DNA of 64,000 nucleotides. It comes from an uncultured Lachnospiraceae bacterium (GTDB lineage: Bacteria > Bacillota > Clostridia > Lachnospirales > Lachnospiraceae). Both the position numbers and the translations under genes were made by a program. Of the stretch, positions 7,320 to 15,569 are shown in pieces (the first letter of the stretch is position 1; each line of letters opens with the position of its first letter). The DNA lies in NCBI GenBank assembly GCA_910584685.1, contig CAJUAO010000015.1, positions 1 to 64,000 of the forward strand, read 5' to 3'. A model generated the notes under the pieces. The model did not search any database. It saw only the letters and a program-made list of their open reading frames with translations, and was not told the DNA's origin.

Positions 7320-8600
7320 ATGACAATACTTAGGGATTTATCCATTATATGGTCCCTGTTTCATATATTGATTTTATTTTTGATGCTGTATCGTTCACGT
7401 TATTCACGGAAAAAAACATATATTCTTACGGGAATATCAATGGGAATATTGATTGTTATCAATGTGACGGGACTGATACTTTATGGAGCAGATATAATGG
7501 GAAAGATTTTTATATTAACCTGCACCATTCCCAGCCTTATTTTCTTCTGGCTTATATCAAAGGACAGAAAAGCAAGGTTTTTCTTTACATTCTGTATGGC
7601 GGATACGGTTGCGTTATGGATTATTGTGGTGACAAATGTGGCGGATTATTATTTTGGGAAGGAACAGTATATTCTTATGTTTATAGGAAGGCTTTTGCTG
7701 TTTCCTCTTGTGGAATGGATCGCATTCCGATATATAAGAAAGCCCTACATGGAGCTTCAGGCAGCAGTGTCCCACGGATGGGGGATATTTGCAGTGATGA
7801 CAGCTCTTTATTATATTTTGATTGTTGTCATATCAAATTTTCCTGCAATTATTACTTCAAGGGAGCAGGAGCTTCCCGCTTTTCTTTTGGTGCTTGTATT
7901 GATGCCAATGACGTATGCCACAATGTTTGCGTCTCTGTACCATCAGCTTTTGCTATACCGAAAGCAGCAGAATGAATACATTCTCATAGAGCAGAAAAAT
8001 ATGCTGGAGGCGCAGCTTGACAATCAGCAGAGTATACGCAGGATGAAGCATGATATGAAAGGCTATGCCGCCACACTTTCAGGCTTGCTTGCCGAGGGAA
8101 AGACAAAGGAGGCGTTATCGTACTTAAAGGGCGTAGAGACAAAAATGGATATCCAGTCAGGACAGTTCTGCGCTAATCCATATATTAACGGTGTGTTCGT
8201 ACACTACGCCGGAAAATTTGAGAAAATAGCCGCAGAATTTAGTACGGACATTTTGCTGGGAGAGGAGCATCTGCCGTATATGGAGTTGTGTCAGATACTT
8301 TCCAACGGGCTGGAAAATGCTTATGATGCCTTAAAGGGAATCAGCATAGAGAAACGAAAGGCTTCGGTGCAGGTGAAATATAATAGAAATTATTTGCTTA
8401 TAAGAATTAAAAATTGCTGCAGGGATGATTTGTATGTGGAGAAAGGAACGATTCCCCATACGGATAAAGAGGGGAGAGACCATGGCTTTGGACTTGCCAC
8501 GGTGTCGGAGTGTGCAGAGAGGCTTGATGGGGAAATGCTTTGTTATACAGACAATAAGAATTTTGTACTTGACGTGATGGTTTCACGGGGGGCTTTTTGA
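7320..8600 (+). CDS. GHKL-domain sensor histidine kinase (AgrC-like)
   Basis: The 426-aa protein has an N-terminal membrane domain of about six or seven hydrophobic segments (residues 5-210), a dimerisation helix with the phospho-accepting His244 in RRMKHDMKGY, an N-box (NGLENAYDAL) and a glycine box (DHGFGLATV) in the ATP-binding domain. This is the layout of peptide-sensing AgrC-type kinases. It starts 4 bp after the LytTR regulator stop, so the two are co-transcribed and should form one signalling pair. No terminator is visible in the 42 bp before the convergent dut gene. Confidence 0.88.
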   Translation: MTILRDLSIIWSLFHILILFLMLYRSRYSRKKTYILTGISMGILIVINVTGLILYGADIMGKIFILTCTIPSLIFFWLISKDRKARFFFTFCMADTVALWIIVVTNVADYYFGKEQYILMFIGRLLLFPLVEWIAFRYIRKPYMELQAAVSHGWGIFAVMTALYYILIVVISNFPAIITSREQELPAFLLVLVLMPMTYATMFASLYHQLLLYRKQQNEYILIEQKNMLEAQLDNQQSIRRMKHDMKGYAATLSGLLAEGKTKEALSYLKGVETKMDIQSGQFCANPYINGVFVHYAGKFEKIAAEFSTDILLGEEHLPYMELCQILSNGLENAYDALKGISIEKRKASVQVKYNRNYLLIRIKNCCRDDLYVEKGTIPHTDKEGRDHGFGLATVSECAERLDGEMLCYTDNKNFVLDVMVSRGAF

Positions 8601-8642
8601 AAATACGGGATAACTCCAAAAAATTTTAATCAGTGAGGATTT

Positions 8643-9083
8643 TTAGTCCCCTGTAGAGCCAAATCCGCCTCCGCCTCTTACGGTGGCGCTTAATTCATCA
8701 GCTTCAATAAAATTAGCCGTAAGAAAAGGAGTAATTACAAGCTGCGCAATTCTGTCGCCATAGCCAACTGTTTTTGCCTCACCTGAGTGATTGTGAAGCG
8801 CAACCATAATTTCACCTCTGTAGTCGGCATCTATAACGCCAACCTTATTGGCAGGAGCAAGGCCCTGCTTACATGATAAGCCGCTTCTGGCATATACAAG
8901 TCCTGCATATCCTGCCGGTATCTCTATGGAAAGCCCCGTTTTAATAAATGCAGTTTCACCGGGATTAATTGTGACAGGCTCATTAAGACAGGCATAAAGG
9001 TCTGCTCCGGCGGAATACTCGGTGCCGTAAGACGGGATAATAGCGTTCTGGTTAAGCTTTTTAATATTTACATTCTGTTTCAT
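8643..9083 (-). CDS. dut: dUTP diphosphatase
   Basis: The 146-aa protein carries all five trimeric dUTPase motifs in order: AGADLYA, YARSGLSCKQGL, NKVGVIDADYRGE (with the catalytic Asp), GDRIAQLVI and the C-terminal RGGGGFGSTG. It hydrolyses dUTP to dUMP and pyrophosphate, keeping uracil out of DNA and feeding dTMP synthesis. It is the last gene of an nrdD-nrdG-dut group read leftward; the gap to nrdG is 32 bp with no obvious terminator, so co-transcription with nucleotide reduction is likely. Confidence 0.96.
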   Translation of the reverse strand: MKQNVNIKKLNQNAIIPSYGTEYSAGADLYACLNEPVTINPGETAFIKTGLSIEIPAGYAGLVYARSGLSCKQGLAPANKVGVIDADYRGEIMVALHNHSGEAKTVGYGDRIAQLVITPFLTANFIEADELSATVRGGGGFGSTGD

Positions 9084-9115
9084 ATGTGTTCCCTTCTGTA
9101 CAGTTAATCAAATTA

Positions 9116-9667
9116 TTAATATACAATTTTATCGTAATCTCCCTGAGACAAATCGTATAAAACAACACTGCCTGCATCAAGAGATTTTTTTACATCAATA
9201 GTACGTTGATTTGACGAGCCTTTAAATCTAAGGGATAAATCCTTAAGCTCCTCTACAAACCTTCCGTCTACAATTACGTCAATATAGGACAAAAGCTCAG
9301 GAGTTTCAGGATATTCCTTCATCATTCGGCTAATTACATCCTTTTCAAAATCATATCCCGTAAAGCACCATATGGTCTTTTTTGGGCATCTACTGCGGAG
9401 CTGCCTAAGCAGGGGAAGAAGCCCCTGCTGATTTACATGCTCAAGCGGCTCTCCCCCAAGAAGTGTAAGTCCCCTTATATGCTCGTCGCTTATATAATCA
9501 ATAATATAGTCAATTTCCTTTTGGGTAAAGGGATTCCCATAATTAAAATCCCACGCCTCCTCGTTAAAGCAGCCCTTACAGTGATGAGTACAGCCGCTTA
9601 CAAAAAGAGACATTCGTATTCCGGGCCCATTTGCCACATCCATTTTTTTTATTGAAGCATAATTCAT
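9116..9667 (-). CDS. nrdG: Anaerobic ribonucleotide reductase activating protein
   Basis: The 183-aa radical-SAM activase has the CxxxCxxC cluster (C26, C30, C33 in SGCTHHCKGC) followed by the GGEP SAM-binding motif. It installs the glycyl radical on NrdD. A GAGG sits upstream of the chosen ATG; an earlier ATG in another frame runs into a stop at once. It lies downstream of nrdD, but two stem-loops stand in the 124-bp gap, one of them terminator-like, so it may be made at a lower level than NrdD or from an undetected promoter of its own. Confidence 0.96.
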   Translation of the reverse strand: MNYASIKKMDVANGPGIRMSLFVSGCTHHCKGCFNEEAWDFNYGNPFTQKEIDYIIDYISDEHIRGLTLLGGEPLEHVNQQGLLPLLRQLRSRCPKKTIWCFTGYDFEKDVISRMMKEYPETPELLSYIDVIVDGRFVEELKDLSLRFKGSSNQRTIDVKKSLDAGSVVLYDLSQGDYDKIVY

Positions 9668-9743
9668 ATATTCATCCTCGATTCCCCGCTATCATTAACC
9701 TTATAAAAAATCTCAAAAGCACAGCATAATATCGAACTGCCAA

Positions 9744-9790
9744 AAATTCGGCAGAGCCGAATTTGCAAGTCTCGGCTTTAGACGAGACTT
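9744..9790 (-). terminator. Two intercistronic hairpins between nrdD and nrdG
   Basis: Transcribed leftward after the nrdD stop, the first stem is AAGTCTCG/CGAGACTT (9767-9774 with 9783-9790, 8-nt loop) and the second is AAATTCGGC/GCCGAATTT (9744-9752 with 9756-9764, TCT loop) followed by further U's. The second looks like a partial rho-independent terminator or attenuator that would lower nrdG-dut relative to nrdD. Confidence 0.65.
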
Positions 9791-9791
9791 T

Positions 9792-11918
9792 TTACATATG
9801 AAGCACTCTTGAATTTATCTCCTTTGTCTTTCCTACATTCCAGAAATTTTCTCCCAAGTATCCGCAGGTACGTCTTGTTACGTTCATTTTGTTCTGGTCC
9901 TTATTGTGGCATTGCGGACATTCCCATTCAAGGTTGTCATTTATAATGATTTCACCGTCAAAGCCGCATACATGACAGTAATCGGATTTTGTATTAAACT
10001 CTGCATACTGGATATTTTCATAAATAAATTTTACAACCTCCTCAAGGGCTTCAAGATTGTTCTTCATATTTGGAATTTCCACATATGAGATGGCTCCACC
10101 GCTGGATATAACCTGAAACTGGCTTTCAAACTTAAATTTTTCAAATGCGTCTATATGCTCTCTCACATCTACATGGTAAGAGTTTGTGTAATATCCCTTA
10201 TCCGTTATGTCAGGAATATCTCCAAAGCGCTCCTTGTCAATGCGCGCAAAGCGGTAGCAGAGGCTTTCAGCCGGAGTGCCGTATAATCCAAAGGCAATTC
10301 CTGTATTTTTCTTCCATGAGTCAGTGGCGTTGCGAAGTCTGTTCATAACCTTAAGGGCAAATTCAAGTCCCTTTTCTGTAGTATGGCTTTCGCCGGTCAT
10401 AAGCTTTGTCACCTCATAAAGACCTATATAGCCAAGGGATATGGTAGAATAGCCGTTGTGCAGAAGCTTGTCTATAGTTTCGCCCTTTTCAAGCCTTGCT
10501 ATGGCGCCGTACTGCCAGTGAACAGGACTGACGTTAGACAGTGTTCCCTCAAGGGCCTGATGGCGGCACATAAGAGCCTCAAAGCAGAGAGCCAGCCTTT
10601 CCTCAAGCAATGGCCAGAATACCTCCTCGTCTCCATCGGCTATAATGCCAATCTGAGGAAGATTAATGCTTACAACGCCCTGATTAAATCTGCCTTCCCA
10701 CTTATATTCGCCGTTTTCATCCTTCCATGGACTTAAAAAGCTCCGGCAGCCCATGCATGAGAATACGTTTCCTTCATAATTTTCACGCATTTTTTTTGCG
10801 GAAATATAGTCAGGATAAAGGCGCTTTGACGAGCATTTAACGGCAAGCTTTGTTATATAATCATATTTGCCTCCCTTAAGGCAGTTATTTTCATCAAGGA
10901 CATATATAAGCTTTGGAAAAGCAGGCGTAACATAAACCTCCTTTTCATTTTTTATACCCTGAAGACGCTGCTTTAATATTTCCTCAATAATCATAGCAAC
11001 CTCTTCCTCATACTCATAGCCGTCCTCTATATACATAAACAATGTGACAAAAGGAGACTGTCCGTTTGTAGTCATAAGTGTATTTATCTGATACTGGATA
11101 GTCTGAACGCCTGATTTAAGCTCGGAATAAAGCCTGTCCTTTACAAGGGAATCAATCATCTCCTTAGACAGCTTATCGCCGTACTCCTCCTCATAATGCT
11201 TCTTATATTTATCCCTGTTTAGCCTTAAGTATTTTCCAAGATGCTTAATATCTACAGATTGTCCGCCATACTGGCTGCTGGCTACAACGGAAATAATCTG
11301 AGTCATAACCGTACAGGCAACCTGAAAGCTTTTAGGGCTCTCAATAAGCTTTGAATTTACAACAGTACCGTTATCAAGCATATCTCCTATGTTTATAAGA
11401 CAGCAGTTAAAGATGCTTTGAAGAAAATAATCGGCGTCATGGAAATGCAGTATACCCTGTTCATGGGCCTTAGAAATCTTTTCTGGCAGGAGTATTCTTT
11501 TAGTTAAATCCTTTGATACCTCTCCGGCAATAAGGTCTCTCTGGGTAGAGGCAATAATGGCGTTTTTATTTGAGTTTTCCTCCATTACATCCTTGTTGCT
11601 GTTTTTAATAAGACTCATAATAGAATCGTCAGTAGTATTTGCCTTTCGGACAAGCTCTCTTGTATATCTGTATTTTATATAGGATTTGGCAAGGGTATAT
11701 TTCTTTTCAGCCATAAGCTTTTCTTCGATTATGTCCTGAATATCCTCCACCTGCATGGTGTTTAAGCCTCTTGCCTCAATGGAAGCAACTATATTATATA
11801 TTTTGTCCTCGCTTATTCTGTCTGAGCTGTCCACCCCATCGTTTGCCTTCTGAATGGCAACAAATATTTTGTTTCTGTCATATTCGGTCATTCTGCCGTC
11901 ACGTTTAACTACCTTCAT
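9792..11918 (-). CDS. nrdD: Anaerobic ribonucleoside-triphosphate reductase
   Basis: The 708-aa class III reductase begins with an ATP-cone regulatory domain (VVKRDGRMTEYDRNKI) and ends with the glycyl radical motif RTCGYLG, Gly686 being the radical site. A four-Cys zinc site (C648, C651, C667, C670) lies just before it, as in the family. It reduces NTPs to dNTPs under anaerobic conditions and needs the NrdG activase encoded downstream. GGAGG lies before the ATG. The 299 bp upstream hold a promoter with two NrdR-box-like sites, so dNTP-dependent repression by NrdR is likely. It fits a strict or preferred anaerobe. Confidence 0.97.
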   Translation of the reverse strand: MKVVKRDGRMTEYDRNKIFVAIQKANDGVDSSDRISEDKIYNIVASIEARGLNTMQVEDIQDIIEEKLMAEKKYTLAKSYIKYRYTRELVRKANTTDDSIMSLIKNSNKDVMEENSNKNAIIASTQRDLIAGEVSKDLTKRILLPEKISKAHEQGILHFHDADYFLQSIFNCCLINIGDMLDNGTVVNSKLIESPKSFQVACTVMTQIISVVASSQYGGQSVDIKHLGKYLRLNRDKYKKHYEEEYGDKLSKEMIDSLVKDRLYSELKSGVQTIQYQINTLMTTNGQSPFVTLFMYIEDGYEYEEEVAMIIEEILKQRLQGIKNEKEVYVTPAFPKLIYVLDENNCLKGGKYDYITKLAVKCSSKRLYPDYISAKKMRENYEGNVFSCMGCRSFLSPWKDENGEYKWEGRFNQGVVSINLPQIGIIADGDEEVFWPLLEERLALCFEALMCRHQALEGTLSNVSPVHWQYGAIARLEKGETIDKLLHNGYSTISLGYIGLYEVTKLMTGESHTTEKGLEFALKVMNRLRNATDSWKKNTGIAFGLYGTPAESLCYRFARIDKERFGDIPDITDKGYYTNSYHVDVREHIDAFEKFKFESQFQVISSGGAISYVEIPNMKNNLEALEEVVKFIYENIQYAEFNTKSDYCHVCGFDGEIIINDNLEWECPQCHNKDQNKMNVTRRTCGYLGENFWNVGKTKEINSRVLHM

Positions 11919-12045
11919 AATAATCCTCCATATTTTTTATCATTAAAAAATCTATTCTATAAAATGCATTTTATATAAGTATAATTTAAAGATTACATAT
12001 TATATATTGTAATTTGTAAAAAATAGTTTTTTAGGTACGGTATTC

Positions 12046-12118
12046 AGTATAGCATATCTATATATGTTTGTCCACTAAATAATGTGATGTTTTTTCTTTT
12101 GAACACAAGATATTGTGG
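12046..12118 (-). promoter_or_regulatory. nrdD promoter with a pair of NrdR-like boxes
   Basis: On the minus strand there is TGGACA (12069-12074), a 17-bp spacer and TATACT (12046-12051) with an extended -10 TG. Two 16-mers resembling the NrdR box (acaCwAtATwTwGtgt) lie at 12103-12118 (acacaagatattgtgg, 14 of 16) and 12072-12087 (ccactaaataatgtga, 12 of 16). Their starts are 31 bp apart, the classic same-face NrdR spacing, and the second overlaps the -35. The rest of 11919-12217 holds no gene; a 15-bp near-palindrome (aatattcggaatatt) at 12197-12211 follows the hemW end. Confidence 0.8.
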
Positions 12119-12217
12119 TTGGGCTGAGCGTGTCAGGCAGCGTCAAAGCCGTGTATTTTAAAGAATATTAAAGAAATGGTAATAAAATGTTACGTAAATA
12201 TTCGGAATATTCTTAAT

Positions 12218-13429
12218 TTACAATATAAAATCTGACAATATATAATTGCTTACATCAAGTCCTTTTTTAGTCAAAGAGACAAGGTCATTTTTTATAACCA
12301 TAAGTCCGTTTTTAAGGTGCTTATCAATAACACTGCCATATACCTCATACAAGCTTTTTCCAAATGCGTCAAAAAAGCCATTAATACTCACACCCCTTAT
12401 CTTACGCAGACCAAGATACATATATTCAGCCATTTCGTCAGCTCTGGACAGAATAATAAGCTCACTATTGTCTATAAGTTTATCTATGTAATAGGAAGAA
12501 AAAGGTGTATTGGCAGATGAATTGTTTATTTCAATATATTTTTTTATGTCTGAGATATTTTTAAAGCGAATATTATTTATAAAGGAAGCGGCGCCAATGC
12601 CAAAGCCAAGGTAATTTAAACGGCTCCAATAGCCGAGATTATGTCTGCATTCAAAGCCGTATCTTGAATAATTTGATATTTCGTACCTGTTAAGTCCTTT
12701 AGTCTCCAAAAGCTCACAGGTCATATAGTACATTTCTCTTTCCGTGTCCTCGTCAGGAAGCGGAGCAAAGCCCCGGTCAGGATTGTAACTGTTGTATATA
12801 TTAAAAAATTCAGTTCCTTCTTCAATAATAAGACTATATGCGGAAATATGTTCAGGCTCAAATGAAAGCGCCTTTTCTAAGGTTTTTTTGTATGATAAAA
12901 CAGTCTGTCCCGGAAGGGCAGACATTATGTCTGTATTAATGTTGTTGAAGCCTGCTTTTCTGCCATTTTTAAAGCTTTCGGCAAAGTCCTCATAGGAGTG
13001 TATTCGTCCAAGGGCCTTTAGCTCATTTGGCTCTGCTGACTGGAGGCCTATGCTTAAACGGTTAATGCCGATACAATGATAGTCTGAGAACTTTGAAGGG
13101 CTTACGGTGCCGGGATTACATTCAACAGTAATCTCGCAGTCATCCGAAAGCTCAAAGGAGTCATGCAAAGCAGACATAAGCTGATAAATATACTTTGACT
13201 TTAAAATAGAAGGAGTGCCTCCTCCAAAAAAAACGGAGGAAATAAGCGCCGGCGCAGGGCATGATTTTCCGTACAAATGTCCGTATGCCTTAATTTCATT
13301 TGTAAGAGCGTTAACATATGCTTCTTTAAGGACTTCATCAGCGGAAAATGACAGAAAATCGCAGTAATTACATTTTTTTGCACAAAAGGGGATATGAATA
13401 TATATCCCCATAGTTATTCTAGTTTTCAT
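12218..13429 (-). CDS. hemW: Heme chaperone HemW / radical SAM (HemN-like)
   Basis: The 403-aa protein has the HemW-type radical-SAM cluster CAKKCNYCDF (three Cys spaced CxxxCxxC plus the next-residue D-F) and FGGGTPS. This lepA-linked, ~400-residue group is HemW, a heme-binding chaperone, and not the true coproporphyrinogen III dehydrogenase HemN, which has extra N-terminal residues. The ATG at 13429 overlaps the lepA stop by 11 bp, suggesting translational coupling; a TTG directly upstream and an internal ATG at 13411 are other possible starts, and none has a strong ribosome site. Confidence 0.9.
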   Translation of the reverse strand: MKTRITMGIYIHIPFCAKKCNYCDFLSFSADEVLKEAYVNALTNEIKAYGHLYGKSCPAPALISSVFFGGGTPSILKSKYIYQLMSALHDSFELSDDCEITVECNPGTVSPSKFSDYHCIGINRLSIGLQSAEPNELKALGRIHSYEDFAESFKNGRKAGFNNINTDIMSALPGQTVLSYKKTLEKALSFEPEHISAYSLIIEEGTEFFNIYNSYNPDRGFAPLPDEDTEREMYYMTCELLETKGLNRYEISNYSRYGFECRHNLGYWSRLNYLGFGIGAASFINNIRFKNISDIKKYIEINNSSANTPFSSYYIDKLIDNSELIILSRADEMAEYMYLGLRKIRGVSINGFFDAFGKSLYEVYGSVIDKHLKNGLMVIKNDLVSLTKKGLDVSNYILSDFIL

Positions 13430-15245
13430 CAAGCTTAAGCACGCTCATAAATGCTTTCTGAGGTATTTCCACGTTTCCTATCTGGCGCATTCGCTTCTTT
13501 CCCTCCTTCTGTTTTTCAAGAAGCTTCTTTTTACGTGTAATATCTCCGCCATAGCATTTTGCAAGAACATCCTTTCTCATTGCTTTAACGGTTTCTCTGG
13601 CGATTATCTTGCTTCCGATAGCAGCCTGAATAGGAATCTCAAACAGGTGTCTTGGAATTTCCTCCTTAAGCTTTTCGCACATTTTTCTTCCCCGCTCATA
13701 GGCGGTATCAGCGTGAACAATAAATGAAAGAGCGTCAACCTCCTCCTTATTTATAAGAATATCAAGCTTTACAAGATTTGACTGCTCATATCCCTTAAGC
13801 TCATAATCAAAGGAAGCGTATCCCTTTGAGCGTGACTTAAGCGCGTCAAAAAAGTCATATATTATTTCGTTTAGAGGAAGCTCATATTTTAAGAGAGCCC
13901 TTGTTCCTTCAATATAATCCATAGAAACATATTTTCCCCGGCGCTCCTGGCACAGCTCCATAATAGCACCTATAAACTCGCTTGTAACCATAATTTCTGC
14001 AGAAACCACAGGCTCCTCCATAAATTCAATCTCAGAAGGGTCAGGAAGGTTGGAAGGGTTTGTAAGCTCTATTACAGCTCCGTCAGATTTGTGTACCTTA
14101 TATATAACGCCGGGAGCAGTAGTAACAAGGTCAAGATTATATTCCCTCTCAAGTCTCTCCTGTATAATCTCCAGATGAAGAAGACCTAAGAAACCGCACC
14201 GGAAGCCAAAGCCCAAGGCAATGGAGGTTTCAGGCTCATAGGAAAGAGATGCATCGTTAAGCTGCAATTTTTCCAAAGCATCCCTAAGGTCCGGGTACTT
14301 TGCGCCGTCGGCAGGGTAAAGACCGCAATAAACCATGGAATTAACCTTCTTATAACCAGGCAGGGCTTCGTCGCAGGGCATGTCGGAATTTGTTATAGTG
14401 TCGCCTACGGTAGTATCCCTGACATTTTTAATGCTGGCGGTAATATATCCTACCATACCGGCGGAAAGCTCCTCACATGGAATAAACTGACCGGCGCCAA
14501 AATAGCCTACCTCTACTACGGTAGCAGTGGAGCCCGTCGCCATCATTCTTATGGGAGTACCGGCCTTAACGGTGCCGTTTTTTATACGGCAAAAAACAAT
14601 CACGCCCTTATATGAATCATAGAGGCTGTCAAAAATAAGAGCCTGAAGGGGAGCCTTAGCATCGCCTGTAGGAGCAGGAATTTTATTTACTATGGCTTCA
14701 AGGACGTCGTCAATATTAAGTCCTGTTTTTGCCGAAATCCGGGGAGCGTCATGGGCTTCAATACCGATGACATCCTCAATTTCATTTACAACCCTGTCAG
14801 GCTCAGCGCTTGGCAAATCAATTTTATTAATAACAGGTATAACATCAAGGTCATGGTCAAGGGCAAGGTAGACATTTGCAAGTGTCTGGGCTTCAATGCC
14901 CTGAGCCGCGTCTACCACCAGTATGGCCCCGTCGCAGGCGGCAAGGCTTCTTGAAACCTCATAATTAAAATCCACATGTCCCGGGGTGTCAATGAGATTA
15001 AATATATATTCCTCCCCGTCCTTTGCCTTATATACAGTACGTACTGACTGTGCCTTTATTGTAATGCCCCGCTCTCTTTCAAGCTCCATATTGTCAAGAA
15101 CCTGAGCCTGCATTTCACGGCTTGTAAGAAGTCCTGTTTTTTCTATGATGCGGTCTGCAAGCGTAGACTTTCCGTGGTCAATATGGGCGACAATACAAAA
15201 GTTTCTTATTTTAGACTGAATAGTATTTTTATCATTATGAGACAT
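13419..15245 (-). CDS. lepA: Elongation factor 4 (LepA)
   Basis: The 608-aa translational GTPase has the G1 motif AHIDHGKST, DTPGHVDF and NKIDLP, and the LepA-specific C-terminal domain ending in TRKKKLLEKQKEGKKRMRQI. It binds ribosomes and is implicated in back-translocation or 30S biogenesis. ATG 15245 has GGAGG at 15251-15255 at ideal distance; a further in-frame Met 12 bp upstream is not needed. It heads an operon with hemW and is driven by a consensus sigma-A promoter about 80 bp upstream. Confidence 0.97.
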   Translation of the reverse strand: MSHNDKNTIQSKIRNFCIVAHIDHGKSTLADRIIEKTGLLTSREMQAQVLDNMELERERGITIKAQSVRTVYKAKDGEEYIFNLIDTPGHVDFNYEVSRSLAACDGAILVVDAAQGIEAQTLANVYLALDHDLDVIPVINKIDLPSAEPDRVVNEIEDVIGIEAHDAPRISAKTGLNIDDVLEAIVNKIPAPTGDAKAPLQALIFDSLYDSYKGVIVFCRIKNGTVKAGTPIRMMATGSTATVVEVGYFGAGQFIPCEELSAGMVGYITASIKNVRDTTVGDTITNSDMPCDEALPGYKKVNSMVYCGLYPADGAKYPDLRDALEKLQLNDASLSYEPETSIALGFGFRCGFLGLLHLEIIQERLEREYNLDLVTTAPGVIYKVHKSDGAVIELTNPSNLPDPSEIEFMEEPVVSAEIMVTSEFIGAIMELCQERRGKYVSMDYIEGTRALLKYELPLNEIIYDFFDALKSRSKGYASFDYELKGYEQSNLVKLDILINKEEVDALSFIVHADTAYERGRKMCEKLKEEIPRHLFEIPIQAAIGSKIIARETVKAMRKDVLAKCYGGDITRKKKLLEKQKEGKKRMRQIGNVEIPQKAFMSVLKLDEN

Positions 15246-15569
15246 AAAATCCTCCAAAAGTTTCTTCCTATTATAATAGGTTAATATTCATATGGTATCC
15301 TGTATGGCATGGTCACTGGAATAAATTATATAATAATGAAGATGTTGTGTCAAATTATAATATTTAAAAATATAATTAAGGAATAAAAAACCTACTTTTA
15401 GGGGGTGTTTTTTTTGAAGAAATGTTGTATAATATATTAAAATAAAAACACAGTTGTGTGAAGAAGAATGTTGGCAGATGAAAGAAATACTGTGTTCGTG
15501 CATGCTGAAGTAAGACTTGAAAGATATAATGATGTAACCGGTAGTTATGTAAAAAAAAGGAGAACAGGT
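15246..15569. other. Divergent intergenic region lepA / surface protein
   Basis: These 324 bp hold the lepA promoter on the minus strand and, for the plus strand, a TATAAT at 15428-15433 with no good -35. The 5' leader of the surface-protein gene (about 130 nt) includes AACACAG at 15447-15453 able to pair with CTGTGTT at 15490-15496. A frame is open from 15468 into the surface-protein gene, but its N-terminal extension is hydrophilic and has no ribosome site, so it is treated as leader. Confidence 0.6.
15267..15353 (-). promoter_or_regulatory. Consensus promoter of lepA-hemW with a downstream palindrome
   Basis: On the minus strand TTGACA (15348-15353), exactly 17 bp, then TATAAT (15325-15330): a full match to the sigma-A consensus. 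Between the expected start and the lepA ribosome site lies the perfect 14-bp palindrome CCTATTATAATAGG (15267-15280), which could be an operator or a small RNA stem. Confidence 0.85.

Noticed and set aside
7349..7975. 208-residue plus-strand frame inside the GHKL kinase gene
   Set aside because: It is a shifted frame of the membrane-domain part of the kinase, which has the ribosome site, the spacing to its partner and the conserved motifs.
12218..13429. Oxygen-independent coproporphyrinogen III oxidase (hemN)
   Set aside because: Length, N-terminus and linkage to lepA fit HemW; true HemN is longer with an N-terminal extension.
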